DNA of 64,000 bases, taken from positions 2,428,001-2,492,000 of the forward strand of contig JAULSN010000004.1 in the NCBI GenBank assembly GCA_033439765.1, in the 5' to 3' direction. This stretch comes from Lasiosphaeria ovina. Lineage: Eukaryota; Ascomycota; Sordariomycetes; Sordariales; Lasiosphaeriaceae. A program made the position numbers and the translations under genes. Of the stretch, positions 31,501 to 43,488 are shown piece after piece (the stretch's first letter is position 1; each line of letters opens with the position of its first letter). The notes below the pieces were generated by a model, which saw nothing but the letters and a program-made list of their open reading frames with translations, did not search any database and was not told the origin of the DNA.

Positions 31501-34483
31501 CCAGGGCAGTTGCTGGTTATTATCACCGATTTGTCCCGCTGTAACTTGTAGCAAGCGAGCGAGCCACGGCCCGCTAGCGGCAGGCCTTTCTGGATCCCAC
31601 TTCAATTCAAAGATTGCTGGGATTGTGGACAGAACTGCCCCTCAGGCTTGATGCTCCCCACTGAAAGGCTCCAGAATCCAATCGAGTGGGCGATCGGCAT
31701 CTGCCCGAGTTTCCATCACAGCGAAAACGAAATTTGCTTCGGGCTGGCTGGGCTTCCCATTCGCCGTCTGCCACACTTATCACACGCCTGCTACCAGAGG
31801 GGCTTAGTGGCGTTGAGGATCCGGGCCTCACTCCCCTTTCAAGACGACGTCCTGTTGCTTCGAGCTCCCCAGCGGGCAGGTTGGCCCCAGCGGCCCTCCC
31901 GCTCGGTTCTTGCTTTGCAGGACCAGGTTGCATTCCCCGAAATTTTGCAATGTGATGAGTGGGAAGGAGTCTTTGTCAGGCTCTTTCGGTCGAGGCATGG
32001 AGGTTGAAGTGACAAGACGCCCCGACGACTCCGATTTCAGGCACCTGCTCGCTGTGAAGTTGCGGCCGGCTAGAGCCAATTGCGGTCCAGCAGCTGCAGC
32101 AGCCTCGAGCGGGAGCAGAAAAAGAAAACGGGCGGTCGAGGTCGATGAATTGGAGGGTCGAATCTAGGTGCCAGTGGAGGGGTCGGGAGGGGCCTTCCGT
32201 TCTTGAACAACCTGCCGACAGTCACAGCTTTTGAAGCCGTCTCAGTGGACAGAGCGCAAAGCTTCTTGCCGTTAATGGCAACTGCCCTGGCATCTGGCTC
32301 TCAGCTCCATCAGATTCAGGGCCGTTCAGCAGTCCAGTTGGGCTTCCACTCCAATTGCCAAGAGCAGCCCCTCCAACGGGCAGGCAGGGCTTGCCTGTCC
32401 TTGCTTCCAGGTTCCCTCGACCCAATCCCGTGCTTCTGGCTTCCGTCTTGCCTTTGGGAGATAGGAGACCCTAGGGCGCTCTCCCTGACCGACCGCATTG
32501 AGAAACCGCGATTCAGGCCACAAGCCCGCTACGCATACCCAGTGACATGGGCCACGCTAGACAGCTACACATTTGGTACATGCTACGCGATAGCAGAAGG
32601 AGCCACGAGAGCCGGGAAAGAAGATGCAAACATGTGAGAGAGTAGAGACGGCACGAGGGTTATTAGCTGTCTATCTTCCGAAGAAGATGCACAGACCGTG
32701 TAACCAATCTTGAGCCGCTCTGGCATGTTCCCGGGTCTCAGAGCGGCGGCGGCGCGGGATGGGAGAGACCTTCTGGAAGTACCCGTTCATCCAGTCTCTT
32801 GTCGCTCCACCACGAGCCCACTCCGCATCCGCCTGTCAAATTCAACTCTGCAGGGCACAGGCGTGGAAGGTTGTACGTACCCGTCTCGTTCGGCAGGTGC
32901 TCTCGCGTCCTGTCCAGTCCACACCACACCTCCACAGTCCGTCCACACGCCTGGCTAGTGTGGATGCGTGCAGCAGCTTCCTGCTGGCTCGTGTCGACCG
33001 AAAGTGGACCGTAAATACATAGCTTGCCCCGGTCTGGGTCTGGGTCTGGCTCAGACCACTCGCTGCTCACTGCTGGTGTCGTCGTTTGTGCATTGTTCCT
33101 TTTTGCCTTTTGGATCTCGAGTCCCGAGTCTCGGCCGCGTCGAGATCTCGTCGTCATTATTCTCCATTTCCTTCGTTGCGCGTGGGGTGCTTAGCGAGTT
33201 AGAGAGAGAAACCTCGTGAGCTCTCTCGAGTCCTCTCAAACTTTTTCTTCACCACTACCACCTGCCTGCCACCTAGCTTGGCTTCCACGGCGCGCCAGTC
33301 GGCTGTCATTTTCGGTTCTCGGTGCTTCCTGGTGGAACGCGCCCGAAGACTCGATAGGGCCAGACAGAACTTGCTGCTTTTCGTGACTCTGCATTCTCGT
33401 CTATCTGCGGCCTGCTCAGGTAGGTTTATCTTGCCTTCCCTACGCGACTTTGATCTCGTCTTGGAAACTGGCGGCTCGGGTCCCAGCGAGCTTTTTGCAC
33501 CACGCCCCTCGAGGCTCAGCATTGCGTCTCGGCGTTTCGTGAAAACCGTGCTGATGGGAGGCAGCTAGTCGCAGTCGGGCTTTAGTCTTTTAGGTTTCGA
33601 CTTTTTTGAAACTACAGCATAGCATACTTTCACCATAGCCGCGGCCCGCTTCCGTCACACGCACGCATCAGACCCCTTGGGACGCCTCGGGGCATCTTGG
33701 GAAGGCGCGCACCCAATCCTTCGAATATGCCGACCTAAGACTGCCGCTCCCGTGAATCTCGTCGTGTCGAACACTCAGTCGGTTCGATCCCTCCGCCACT
33801 GCCCTCACGCCCGCGGTTGCGAAATACCTGGACCGGGTCGTTGGGCGTCTTGTGTGAGTGGACTCTCTCAATTGTGGGACCGGGAATTTTCTCCCTATAG
33901 CTGCATTTCATAAGACGGGATATTCTTTTGGCGGCGTCATGCCTGATCAAGGGGCGATTCGTTATGAGGCAATGCTATAGCATCTGGGGTTGGTTTGGGG
34001 ATTCGGGGTGCTGGCTTATGCTGATTGACCAATCGCGGTGTAGGGATCGACCTCATTCACGACAACGGATGAACATGGCTTTGGGCTTTTGATCTGATCA
34101 CGACGGCAAACACTGCCTTTTGGAACACGATATTTCTCTTGCGTTGAGACCGCTGTCTGGCAATTTACAGTAAGGGCTACACAATCTCGGCACACATCAC
34201 TTCGGCGCCCCTCCGAAGCACGACTCCGTGTGAAGCGACTAACCACGGGTGATGTCGATAGGACAACAACAGCTGCGCATTGAAGCAGCGTTTCGAATTT
34301 TGGATCAACTCTACTTGCTCCGAGGACCTTGCCTGTCTCGCAGACGGCCAAACATAGTAAAACAGAAAACAGCACAAAGCACGATTTGGAGCGATTGACC
34401 TGCTCCACACGATATGAAAGCGCAGATTGGGCCTTGCACAAGACGGTAGATTCACGGTGGCCGAATAACCAAAAGCAGTCACA
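28566..34483. other. Long gene-poor region
   Basis: Nearly 6 kb without a gene I can support. It has a CT microsatellite (about 28904-28920) and a CAG/GCA triplet run (about 28952-28972). Many short frames between 29400 and 33600 overlap on both strands with no conserved text. The last 1-1.5 kb before apsA probably includes its promoter and a long leader. Confidence 0.5.
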
Positions 34484-37400
34484 ATGGCTACGTGGGAGAC
34501 GGACGACGAGTCGACTGGACCGGTCGGGTCGTTGCCAACGCCTGCCGCCACGCCGTACCGCACCCCGTCACGAAATGCCTCGAGAAGCTCGCGCAAGTCC
34601 AGACGATCTCTCACACCTCCTGGGAAATCCGGCAAAAGCTCATCCCCACCGCCGCTCCCTGGAGACAAAAGCGAGAGAGCGTCTAAGAGATCCTCTAGGG
34701 ACGTCAGTAACGATGACACAATCAGCATCCTCGACCCACGCCGCTTCACGCCGACGCTTCATGCGAGCCTGGTATCCGAGATTCTGTCACTGAGACGTGA
34801 TCAGGAGGACAAGCTCAAGATCATCGAGGGCCTTGAAACCTCGTTGCACGCCACCAGGGAAGAAAGCGAATCACTGCAGGCTTCGATATTGTCTACGGGA
34901 AAGGAAAGCCGGTCGCTGAAACGCCAACTGGCGTTGTTGGAAGGCGGGACATCTTCTGCTCTTGGCGAGTTGGCACGAGAGCGTGACGAGGCGGTTGACA
35001 CTGCGGCGGAGACAAGAAAGAGACTTGACGCGACTCAAAAGAAGCTGCGGGCCCAAGAAGAGGATTCAGAGCGAGTCCACAAGCAATGGGCCAAGGACAA
35101 AGATGACTGGGAAGAAGAGAGGCGTAAGCTCGAGCGTCGGGTCCACGTGGCCGAGACTCGTATGAAGGCAGTTCTGGATGAAGTTGCTGCTGCCCAAGCT
35201 GCCCAGGTGAACGGAAATCACGATGCTGTTGAAAGTGAGCTCGAAGAGAGCGCCAAGGAGAACGATGCAGCAAGTGTTCGGACAATGAGCATGACAAACA
35301 GTATTCGATTTTCGGTCATGAACGGTCCTCCGAAGGCGATTGGCAACTCTCTCGCAGACGAACTGAACTTTGACGGGGGCTACGATGACGAGAGCGACTA
35401 TGGCGGCCGGGAAAGTGTCTTGTCAAACGGCGGGCACATGCGGAACATGAGCCGCGACAGCGTTCTATCTAGAACACATCGACGGCGCCCGAGCAACGAC
35501 AGCGTGATGAGATCAGGAAGCGTGGCTCGTGGAAGGCTGGCAATGAACCATGCCACGCTCGAGAGGCTTGAAGATCGCGTCATCAACGAGGACGACGAGA
35601 CGCCTTCACCAAGAGCCAACTACGTCGACTCTGGGATTCAGTTCTCACCACCGCCATCGCCAAAAATTGTTTCAGCGAAGCCAGCAACTCCGGAGCCAGC
35701 CTTGTTTGCCCTCAAGCACGACAGGCTTTACGATATCGAGAGTCCGCCCCGCGCGGACCTCGAAATCGAGGCAAACCAGAGGAGAAAGCGGGTTCACATT
35801 GGACAACCATTGACAATAAAGCCCCCGAACTTGAACAACTTGATGGTTCATGGCTCGTCCCAGACTGCTGAAGAGCCTCTGAGCCCGCCAAAGACTCCCA
35901 AGTCGCCTTTCCAGGAGCTGCCGCCTACCCCTAAACCCGAACTGGAGTCAGTGATGGTTTCTACATCGACACAGACTGACCTTCCGCCTCCTCTTCAGCC
36001 CTCGTTCCTCGCCCTTCCACCTATGCCCATGTCCATTCCCAGCATCAGTATCATCCCCCCTACAAGCCGTCCTACAACACCCCGTGAACCACGCCTGCCA
36101 CAGCTATGCAAAGACTTTGGTTGCCAAGTCTCGCTTCCCACCATCGTATCGTCCAAATCGATTGCCGTTCAGACGGAGGAGATACGGGTCGATAAGAGAT
36201 TGGATAGACTCCCGGTCCACCTGCATCCTTCTACTATCACCTCTAGGCCGTCTTCCCCCGCAATCACTGCCGCAGAGCCCGCGGTGGAGGAAGTGCGGCA
36301 GTTTAGTCCTGTTCCTGGAAACGTGCCTCCCCGGAACCCTCGACGCCTTGCTACGAAGCGGAGCTTGACGGAGATGCCTTCGTCTCCGCCAATGATTTCC
36401 GCCTCGATCCAAGAGGAAGAGACCCATGACGCGTATCCAGGGAACAATGACGACGGACCTCTCTCGAACCAAAAGGCCCCGATGCGAAGACCGCATCGTA
36501 TTAGCAGTCTCTTCGCTGGCTTCGAGGGGGGAAGTTCAGACGACGGTGACGAGTTCCACCACGAGTCTGACCAGAGCGACTCTGAGTACCGCACTGCACT
36601 CTCGGCCCCGAAGCCCAAGGCCGGCACAAGCCGTGGAGGGAAACGAAGCTCGGGCGGAGCCGCAGCATCTTCGGAGGTTCTATTCTCTCAGAGACTGAGC
36701 GGTAGCCGCTACACACCCCGGGGGCTTGACGAGCCCGAAGGGTTTGGAATCGCCAATATTTACCAGCAGCAGCGCGAGAACCGGGAGTCGGGCTTGAACA
36801 GAACGACTTCGAAGCGTGGATCACGCTCTTCTATGCTGGGCTCCAAGTCGAACGGAATGCGTAAAGCGGCTATGATTCAAAGCGGTATCGCCTCACACCA
36901 GCGGGCTAGGAGCCCGAGCTTGACTGACATTAAAGAACCACCGTTCCCCATTCCCACGCGTGCTAGCTCCCGGAAGCCAGGCATCAGTGCCAGTGCGCCG
37001 AGCGACGGCCGTAACAGTCCGACAAAGGGCTCGGACACTTGGCACAGAAGGGGTAGCAGCCGAAGCCACTATCGCTCAAACAGCATCCGGAGAGTACGTT
37101 CTGCCGCAGCGCTACCGCGAAATCAGAAAAACCGCCGACTGTCCAGCCGCTCTCCTCCGCCTCACCCGGCCTCTGTCGAGCCACCCGAAAGTCCCGGCCT
37201 CCCCCCTATGCCGAGTAACGACATTACTACACCCCGGAATCGAGACCCTTTCACATATTCGAAATACAAGACGCACCAGCCACAACTTTCCACGAATACG
37301 GCGAACACAGGCGAAACCGGCGTAGGATCTGTCGCAAGCTCAAACCCGGCCACCAGCGTCGTGGATTCCATTGCGCAGACCATGGTGGGCGAGTGGATGT

Positions 37401-38630
37401 TCAAGTACGTGCGACGACGCAAGTCGTTCGGTGTGGCGGATGGCAAGGGAGGCGATGACACCAGCAACGATCGCCACAAGAGATGGGTCTGGCTTGCCCC
37501 TTACGAGCGTGCCATCCTCTGGAGCAGCAAGCAGCCGGCTTCTGGGAGCGCCCTGATGGGCAAGACTGGCCGCAAGTGTAAGTGTCCGTACTAGGGAATC
37601 AAGGGGTCAATCTGCTAACATGGGATCAGTGACAATCCAATCGGTATTGGATGTAAAGGACGACAATCCGCCTCCCAAAGGGTCTGGGCCGCTTTTCAAC
37701 AGGTCCATTCTGATCTTGACGCCGCAACGAGCACTGAAGTTTACTGCGACAAGTCCCGATCGCCACTATGTCTGGTTGACGTCGCTGTCGTTCTTGGCGC
37801 ACTCGCAACAAGCCATTCCGGAGAATCTGACTTCGCCGCCGCTAAAGCCAGTGCCGGAGCAGTATGATTTGCCGAAAGCCAAGGTCCGGAGGCCGGGTAT
37901 TCGCGACTCGATCCGACTCACGAAGTCCAAGGCGGGGACCATCAGATCGGGGCCGGTGAGCGTGGCGTCGTCGCATACAGACAGTGCGCCTCCGAGCATC
38001 CCCAGCTACAGACCGCCGATGCCCGAGCCGTTTAACCTTCCTGCCCACACGCGGGAGATTTCACGCGATGCTGCCGAGCCACCTATGATCCCGCGGTTCC
38101 ATGACCGCGCAAGCCAAGCGTTGGTCCACGGGCGCAAGCGAAGCAATACTGGCGGGCATGTTCCGCCTCCGCTTTCGTTCCGCGGCTTCTCTGGGCCGGC
38201 CAGCGGCGCCAACCACGCGGCGACAAACAGCACGGCGGGCAACAGTATCGGGACTGCCGGGTCGTCTGACATCTACAGCAACGGCGGAGCGTCGAGCGTG
38301 TTAGGGTCGAGTGCCATTACGTGGGCGACGGGGTCTGTGCGGACGTCAGAAGCGTCGAGCCGGCCCAGCGGTGCGCCCATGAACAACTTTTTTGACGCCA
38401 TTGGCACGATGCGCATGGAGGCGTTCATCAGCCCACTTGCGTTTGAGCGGTTCGAAGAGACGCCGTACGAGCAGGAGGACGTGCGGCGCGTGACACGCAG
38501 AGCCAGCAAAGAGCTCAGGAGGAGGGCGAGCCGCAGTCGCCAGCGGGACAGCTACCAAAGCAAAGGCACCAAGGGTACCGAAGATTTTGAGGACTGGTAC
38601 CTGAAGGAAGATCCCTTCAAGGGCTTCTAG
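34484..38630 (+). CDS. apsA: Cortical nuclear-migration protein ApsA/Num1 (Mcp5-type PH domain)
   Basis: Two exons, 34484-37577 and 37630-38630, 1364 residues. The 52-nt intron has donor GTAAGT, branch TGCTAAC and acceptor GATCAG, and lies inside the PH domain, restoring ...TGRK-LTIQSVLDV. Order: Ser/Pro-rich N-terminus; coiled coil about residues 95-250 (SLRRDQEDKLKIIEGLETSL onward); a long disordered middle with recurring short motifs DSGIQFSPP, STSTQTD, DFGCQVSLP and SIAVQTEE that are typical of ApsA; then the membrane-binding PH domain about 967-1095 (MVGEWMFKYVRR, RWVWLAPYERAILWSSK, RALKFTATSPDRHYVWLTSL). ApsA/Num1 sits at the plasma membrane cortex, anchors dynein, and is needed for nuclear positioning in hyphae and conidiophores. 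The C-terminal 230 residues after the PH domain are Ser-rich, ending EDWYLKEDPFKGF. Somewhat shorter than Aspergillus ApsA. Confidence 0.9.
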
Positions 38631-39550
38631 CATTTATTTTCTCCATCTTCAGTTATACGGCTGTATGCCGCGCCTTGGTCATGACTGACGCTGATTCATT
38701 TTCCTTTATTATCGACTTGTCTGGGCACGAGGTTTCTTTTGGGATTCGAGTTGGAGTTAGCTGCTTACTTATACCTTGCGATCAAAATGCGGAGCAACGG
38801 GGGCGAGGGACATATTTAGGACGTGGTTGAAAACGTTCCAAGATGTATAGCGACCGAGGCGGTTGGGTCGCTTGGCTGTGTATTATTTGATGTTCAAGCC
38901 TGTTGGGCTTCGCGCGCGAAGCCGCTGTGTATATATATTCCCCTTCTATTTGCGGGTGTACTCTATCTTAGTTGGATGTCGGCTGATTGGGCTGGCGAGT
39001 ACCTACCTCTTAGCCACAGCTTAATTTTGTCTATGACAGCGTCCAAAGACGTCTGCAAGTTTTGGCACAGTTCACTTAGCCTTGAATTATTCTACTGAGC
39101 CATGTTTGCTTATATCTCTTGCTTCCTGCTGATAATAAGGAGACTGGTATTTCAAGCTAGTAAAAAGCCCATGTACGCAAAAGCGCGGCGGTGTTGTTTC
39201 TGACGCGGATGGCGTCGGATGGGCTCTAAAGCTCGTCCTAGCTCTAGAGCGTATTTGGATGCTTGCTTAACGCCCTTGAAGAGAGCGCACATTTCCGCAG
39301 TACTGAAAATCACAACAGAGAGGCATGGCCTGTTCCCATAAACGAACTTCACAACGAAGGTTTCGACGTGTAAGTGTCAATGGCGTTCCTGCCGACAAGA
39401 GCAACGGGATTTCCCCGGTTTTCCGAATACTTTTTAGTATATTGACTTGTTGGTACAAATATACATCCTCGCCTGCCTGCTGGCTGCTGCAGTCGACGTC
39501 GAAGAGCTGCCATGCATAGGCGAGGGATCCGCGAGGAATCCCATCCTTCC
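38631..39550. other. Convergent intergenic region
   Basis: 3' flanks of apsA and the membrane-protein gene. No coding frame; no feature beyond T-rich stretches that could serve as polyadenylation regions. Confidence 0.6.
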
Positions 39551-41470
39551 TCAAGCCTTTTCGTCTCCAGCGAGAAGCGAGACAGGCACGCGGCCGACCG
39601 AGATGGTGTACTTGTCGAGAGACTCGAACCACTGGACGACGGAGCCAATCTGTGAGCAGGACCAGAGAGAGAGAGAGCAAAAACGTTAGTGAACGGAAAA
39701 AAGCAAAACAAAAACTGGAACATCGCCCATAGCTCCGCAGAAGAAGAGCATGATGGTCTGGCTGGACTTACTAGGAAAGCCCACGAGCCGACAAACGTCG
39801 CCAGCGTCGAGGCATACTCGACGGCCGGGGGCCCGCTCTCGACAGCGAACCCGAGCGCGCCGCACAGCGTGAAGCCCACGGCGCCCACTAGGTTCCACAG
39901 CCCGATGTGCCAGCCCAGGATCTTGGGCGCTGGCTTGTACCTGGGGAGAGCCGAGACTGGTTGTCAGTGTCTATGTTTTACCCGGATTCACGAGGTTCGA
40001 AGAGCAAGGATTGGCCATTCACACACACACACACACACACGTCACGTACCACTTGTCCTGGACCTCGAGCATGAGCAGGGCGCTCGACACGATGAAGCCA
40101 GACCCGCCGACGACCTGCGGCAGCCAGTAGACGCCGTTGGCGACGGGCACGTCGAGGGCGTCGAACACGGGTGGCAGGCCCGTGAACCCGGCGATCCAGA
40201 AGACGGTGGCGCCGACCATCTGCGCGAGGCAGGCGAGGAAGCCGACTTCACGCAGGTAGTGCGTGGTTAGTTCGTGCCACGTCGGCCACCACGACCAGCG
40301 GCGCTGGCCGGTGGGTTTGTTGCTACTGGGCGAGTCCTTGCCCTTCACCACGTTTCCGACTGCCGCCACGGCCGTTGCCGTGGTGACTGCGCTGCTTCTC
40401 AGCAGGGACCGCTTGTTCTGGTGGTGGTGGCGGCACTCTTTTTCGTATGTTGTGCGTAGCCGTGGGCCGTGGTCCTCGAGCGCTTCTTCGAGCGCCCAGC
40501 CGAAGCAGTCCTCGCCTGTGTGGTTCCGCTCGCGTCAGCTACGTCGTTTTTTTTGTCTCCTCATCTGCAGGAGGGAGATTATTGCGCGGCAGCAGGGAAA
40601 CTAAGCAGAACAGCGAGGTAGGTAGGTTGGGCGCAAAAGAGACAGCCAGCCTCCGGGTGAGGGAGGGGCCCTTGGAAAGGGAAACGAAAAACAGACAACT
40701 CACGGTTCTCATTCACGGCCTCGAGCATCATCAGGACGGAGCCAAACTCGAAGATGGTGGCGCCGATAAAGGCCGTCACGCCGCCGCCGAGCGACACCTC
40801 GTCGGGGAACTCGGTCCAGGGAGCGACCAGGGGGAGCCAGACCATGAACCCGTTGATGCACCACACGACGGAGCCTAAGAGGGAGCGCGGGGAATCAGCG
40901 AGGGTCTCCTTTTCTTTGCGAATCAGAAGAACAGAGACGGCGAGTATGTTGTATGTGTGAGCACGTGGTGTGTGTATGGGATATAGATATATGCCTTTCC
41001 CCCAAGATGCCAAGACAGCTCTCAACAGGAGAACGAAAAAGGGGGGAGACAGACAAAAACAACAAGAACAACAACAAAAAACATCACTACCACTCACCAA
41101 GCGTAAACACCACGGCAACATCGTAGCTGACATCCCACACGGGGAAGCGGGTAGCCATCTTGAGGACGCCATGCAGCGTCTCGGCCAGCGTGTTAGTTGC
41201 GCGGGGGAAATTACTAGCCGTCAGCGGCTTGCTCCCTTGCGGGACGACAGCCGAGTGGCGGCCCTTGCGGTTGTCGCGGCTGCGCCAGACGTGGTAGACT
41301 TGCGGGGGGCCGGGACCCGCATCTCCTCCTCCTTGAGGCTGGGCAGATGGTGCTGGCGCGGCCACGCGGTGGTAGTGCGTGGTGGGGTTGAGGAACGCGA
41401 CGGGGCCGGTAGAGCAGTGCGCCGCCGCGGCCGCGTGGCGGGAGTGCCGCCGCCGGCCGTTGTCGTCCAT
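39551..41470 (-). CDS. Six-helix integral membrane protein, conserved in fungi, function unknown
   Basis: Five exons on the minus strand (41470-41098, 40874-40704, 40515-40050, 39940-39772, 39649-39551) sum to 1278 nt, 425 residues; all donors are GTGAGT, GTACGT or GTAAGT and all joins keep frame. Predicted helices: VAVVFTLGSVVWCINGFMVWL; VTAFIGATIFEFGSVLMML; VGFLACLAQMVGATVFWIAG; VYWLPQVVGGSGFIVSSALL; GLWNLVGAVGFTLCGALGF; and ASTLATFVGSWAFLIGSVVQ. Helices come in three pairs, each ending in a similar segment: FGSVLMMLEAVNEN, VSSALLMLEVQDKW and IGSVVQWFESLDKY. This looks like a three-fold internal repeat, reminiscent of YrhK-type hairpins. A charged loop (HHHQNKRSLLRSS) separates pair one from pair two. 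The N-terminal 95 residues are polar and disordered. A (CA)n run lies in the third intron (40019-40040). Transport or sensing are guesses. Confidence 0.85.
40019..40040. repeat. CA microsatellite in an intron
   Basis: About eleven CA units, within intron 3 of the six-helix membrane protein gene, beginning nine bases inside the GTACGT donor. Confidence 0.9.
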
Positions 41471-42684
41471 CCCTTATGGATGGTGTGGTAATGTATCCCG
41501 TCTCTCGCGAAAAGAAACAAACACGGAAATGGTTGGAAGGGAAAACGCGCGAGGAAGCAAGGGGGCGTGTGTATTCACCACACACACACTTCCTGCGCCC
41601 TCCTTTCAAGAACGAGAAGGTGAAAACGAATGGCCCAACAAAGCCAGGGATATGCAAGGTACGGCAGACGTACAAGCACAGCCCGTAACATGTACATACA
41701 CACACGCACGGTAGGTATGTTCGTGAATGCAACGCGACTCCTGCCGGTGTGGAATCTAAAACAAAAACAGAAGCTTCCCTGGGGAAAAAAAGAAAGTCGT
41801 CGCTTGCTTGTGTTGTTTTGCTTGTATCAAAACAAATCGCAACGCTATACGGATATCATTGCCGTCATCGCTGGGAACCATCAAAGAACCAAAAAACGGA
41901 CTTCCCCGGGAAGGGGGAAAAAGGGCAGATCAAACGTGTCACCTGGCTGTTAATTTTGTCCGTTGGTATTTCCATCTCAATTGGGTACCGTAGGTAAGTA
42001 AGGTAGGGGAGTAATTGGACCAATAGCAAGGGTAGTGAAATCACACGACAACGGGATACACAGGGGGAAAATAGGGAGGTACATACGGAGTAGCCAAACC
42101 GAATGCCTGCTTTCTATTCTCGGTGCTGAGTAAGTACTCAATTCCTACCGCCATGCTACAGCAGGATCGCAAAATAAAAACCTGGATTATTCCTCGCCTT
42201 GACGTCAATTTCGTCCATTGTTCCAGGTCCCGTACTCGGCATGTGCACGTGGTAGCGAGTAGCGGCAATGGTCGGTCCTCTTGGTCTCCCCCGCCCTCTC
42301 CGGCTGCACGGGGTTCGGTTCCCCGACTTTTTCTACATGCCGGGCGATCCCCTCTCTCTCCCCGCCCTTCTGATGACAGCGTATACATACGGGAATGCGT
42401 GCCCGTGGACGGGAAGCACGTGCTGGCCGAACATCACATTAATAAGAGCAACAACAGCCGCACAGATCCGGGCCATCACAACCCTACCTACTTGTAGCCC
42501 GTGATCCCCGACACTAAATGATTCCATAGACTCGGGACTAATAAACCTGCCACAAGATCTAGCGCCGTGTCTCGTGCGGGCCGGTGCTCTCGCTCTTCAA
42601 TTACGTCACTTTTCGGTTTCTGCATCGACAAAGTCTCTCGTCCGGTTGCTGGATCATCATCTCCCCTCTTTCTGACCAGGGGCC
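41471..42684. other. Divergent intergenic region, membrane protein (-) / dehalogenase (+)
   Basis: 1.2 kb that should contain both promoters. No coding frame accepted. A TACGGAGTA nonamer occurs at 42084-42092. Confidence 0.55.
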
Positions 42685-43488
42685 ATGTCTTCCGCATCGC
42701 TGGCGAGCCAAATCAAAGGCCTGACCTTTGATGTTTTTGGCACCGTGGTCGACTGCAGGACCCCCGTGACGAAGGCACTAGTCGAGGCCGCCGCGGCCAA
42801 GATTGCCTCCCCGGCCTTTGGCTCTCTTCCACCGGATATCCAGGCCCGCGTCCGAGCCCTGACCAGAGACGACTGGGCCGCCTTTACCCAGGAGTGGCTG
42901 TACTCGTATGGCAAATTCACACACAGCTTTGTCCCGGGCGTGACCGAGTGGAAAGACATCGACACGCATCACTACGACAGCTTCATCGAGCTGCTTGACA
43001 AGTGGCAGCTGCCAGGGCTATACACTCCCGACGAGATGAAGCAGCTGAACAAAATCTGGCACGCTCTGGAGCCGTGGCCGGATAGTTCAGAAGGCATCCG
43101 CAAGCTTGGCACGCGCTTCAAGGTATCGACTCTGTCCAACGGGAACAGATCGCTGCTTGCGGACCTCAACGAGCATGGTAACCTAGGCTTTCAGTACTTG
43201 GCGTCAGCCGAGGACTTCAAAGCCTACAAACCTAATCCGGCCACATATCTCGGCGCCTGCCGGCAACTTGGTTTGGAGCCCGGTGAGGTTGCCATGGTTG
43301 CTGCGCACCTGGGAGACCTGGCGTCCGCCCGAGCGCTTGGACTGCGGACAGTATACGTCGAGAGGAGGCATGAAGAGGACTGGAAGCCCGACGAGGAAAG
43401 ATATCGCGAGGCCAAAGAATGGGTCGACTTGTGGATAACAGAAGACGAAGACGGGTTCAAGGAGGTCGCCAAAAGGTTGGGGATCTGA
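42685..43488 (+). CDS. Type II 2-haloacid dehalogenase (HAD superfamily)
   Basis: Single exon, 267 residues. HAD motif I is GLTFDVFGTVVD with nucleophile Asp16; motif II Ser151-Asn152 in STLSNGN; motif III Lys182 in FKAYKPNP; motif IV Asp211 in AAHLGDLASA. An alpha-helical cap lies between residues about 25 and 125 (WLYSYGKFTHSF, ELLDKWQLPGLY). This is the layout of L-2-haloacid dehalogenase-like proteins (HAD type II), which hydrolyse 2-haloacids through an aspartyl ester. Many fungal members have unproven substrates. The ATG at 42685 lies in GGGGCCATGTC context and the frame is closed shortly upstream, so the start is secure. Nothing in the neighbourhood points to a halogenated-compound pathway. 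Confidence 0.9.
   Translation: MSSASLASQIKGLTFDVFGTVVDCRTPVTKALVEAAAAKIASPAFGSLPPDIQARVRALTRDDWAAFTQEWLYSYGKFTHSFVPGVTEWKDIDTHHYDSFIELLDKWQLPGLYTPDEMKQLNKIWHALEPWPDSSEGIRKLGTRFKVSTLSNGNRSLLADLNEHGNLGFQYLASAEDFKAYKPNPATYLGACRQLGLEPGEVAMVAAHLGDLASARALGLRTVYVERRHEEDWKPDEERYREAKEWVDLWITEDEDGFKEVAKRLGI

Noticed and set aside
31910..32167. 85-codon frame ending SSGSRKRKRAVEVDELEGRI
   Set aside because: The end looks like a nuclear localisation signal, but the rest has no conserved character and no splice context supports a gene.
33770..33800. tRNA-like GGTTCGATCC box (similar boxes near 6489, 18590 and 52655 minus)
   Set aside because: The bases around the box cannot form a paired T-arm and no anticodon or acceptor stem can be built upstream.
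14862..43488. Secondary-metabolite cluster (SDR, methyltransferase, dehalogenase)
   Set aside because: These enzymes are dispersed among housekeeping genes, with no backbone synthase, transporter or cluster regulator in the window.
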